Shown one piece after another: positions 5,118-5,361 of a DNA stretch of 5,361 nucleotides (position 1 is its first letter; the number at the start of each line of letters is the position of its first letter). The position numbers and the translations under genes are program-made. The stretch spans positions 1 through 5,361 of the forward strand of contig JAGOUB010000071.1 of NCBI GenBank assembly GCA_018061525.1, in the 5' to 3' direction. This DNA is from Candidatus Peribacteraceae bacterium (GTDB lineage: Bacteria > Patescibacteriota > Gracilibacteria > Peribacterales > Peribacteraceae). The notes beneath the pieces are model-generated. The model was not told the origin of the DNA. It did no database searches and saw only the letters and a program-made list of their open reading frames with translations.

Positions 5118-5123
5118 GGGCCC

Positions 5124-5361
5124 GTGCCTTTCCTCAGCTTCCTCCAACCCACCTATCTCCTGGCCGCCTTGCTGGCCATTACGTTCCACGAGGCCGCCCA
5201 CGCCTTGGCCGCTAAGCGGCTGGGCGACCGCACGGCCGAACTCATGGGTCGCCTGACCCTGAACCCCATTGCCCACCTCGACCTGCTTGGAAGCCTCCTC
5301 TTCCTGACGGTCGGCTTCGGTTGGGCCAAGCCGGTGCCCGTCGACCCGCGCTACTTCCGCC
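5124..5361 (+). CDS. Site-2 protease family (M50) membrane metalloprotease, N-terminal part
   Basis: The first 79 codons are present; the gene runs off the right edge. This is an intramembrane zinc metalloprotease of the small site-2 protease type that lacks an N-terminal PDZ domain. Residues 9-30 form a first membrane helix ending in the catalytic HEXXH motif, FHEAAHALAAKRLGD (HEAAH at 22-26), with the two His as zinc ligands and Glu23 as general base. GRLTLNPIAHLDLLGSL (42-58), then a second membrane segment (about 56-66) and GWAKPVPVDPRYFR (66-79) are conserved hallmarks of this subgroup. The second metal-ligand motif (N-x-x-P-x-x-x-x-D) lies beyond the window. The start is a GTG, with the in-frame upstream region occupied by the -10 hexamer and no Shine-Dalgarno. 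The substrate is unknown. Confidence 0.93.
   Translation, partial: MPFLSFLQPTYLLAALLAITFHEAAHALAAKRLGDRTAELMGRLTLNPIAHLDLLGSLLFLTVGFGWAKPVPVDPRYFR

Noticed and set aside
1..5361. An undescribed defence or mobile system in this window
   Set aside because: All confident genes are housekeeping or glycan-related. I see no nuclease/effector pair, toxin-antitoxin pair, transposase, phage gene or repeat array.

Overview
The window is GC-rich, densely coded bacterial chromosome with housekeeping content: DNA repair, a ribosomal protein, a tRNA, glycosyltransferases and a membrane protease. I see no phage, insertion sequence or CRISPR array. Gene content, base composition and promoter style fit an Acidobacteriota-like organism (Solibacter/Bryobacter type). 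That is an inference from general resemblance and no lineage marker proves it.

Layout. Positions 1-1114 (minus strand) hold an exostosin-like (GT47-type) glycosyltransferase followed, 2 nt later, by the N-terminus of a GT4-type glycosyltransferase that runs off the left edge. Diverging from it, 1199-2206 (+; reading frame probably from 1175) is a putative GT-A-type glycosyltransferase with a DDD motif. All three probably act on surface polysaccharides or glycoconjugates. Next on the plus strand are mutM (2225-3082), encoding the 8-oxoguanine DNA glycosylase, and a TrpR/YerC-like helix-turn-helix regulator (3108-3422). A hairpin with a T-tract (3422-3448) terminates the convergent minus-strand gene 3465-4022, a small predicted exported protein of unknown function. 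Upstream of that gene lie tRNA-Ser(GGA) (4139-4228, minus) and a decayed copy of its 5' portion (4268-4296). The right end has a minus-strand pair, rpmB (L28, 4834-5043) then a MutT-like Nudix hydrolase (4367-4828). Diverging from the pair is a site-2-type (M50) membrane metalloprotease starting at 5124 and cut by the right edge. No stretch over 300 nt lacks a gene; the longest are 4229-4366 (tRNA relic and putative promoter) and 4023-4138 (ribosome binding site, otherwise nothing clear).

The most striking feature is how genes start. Several have no usable Shine-Dalgarno sequence but carry a -10-like TANNNT hexamer just before the start codon: exactly 6 nt away for the exostosin-like gene, mutM and the M50 protease, 8 nt for the YerC-like gene and 9 nt for rpmB. 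This predicts leaderless transcripts as a common start mode. The same rule points to an ATC codon at 1175 as the true start of the plus-strand glycosyltransferase, which has no ATG or GTG in the right place. By contrast, the exported protein has a textbook Shine-Dalgarno sequence. MutM and the Nudix protein could both serve defence against oxidised guanine, but they lie in separate transcription units.
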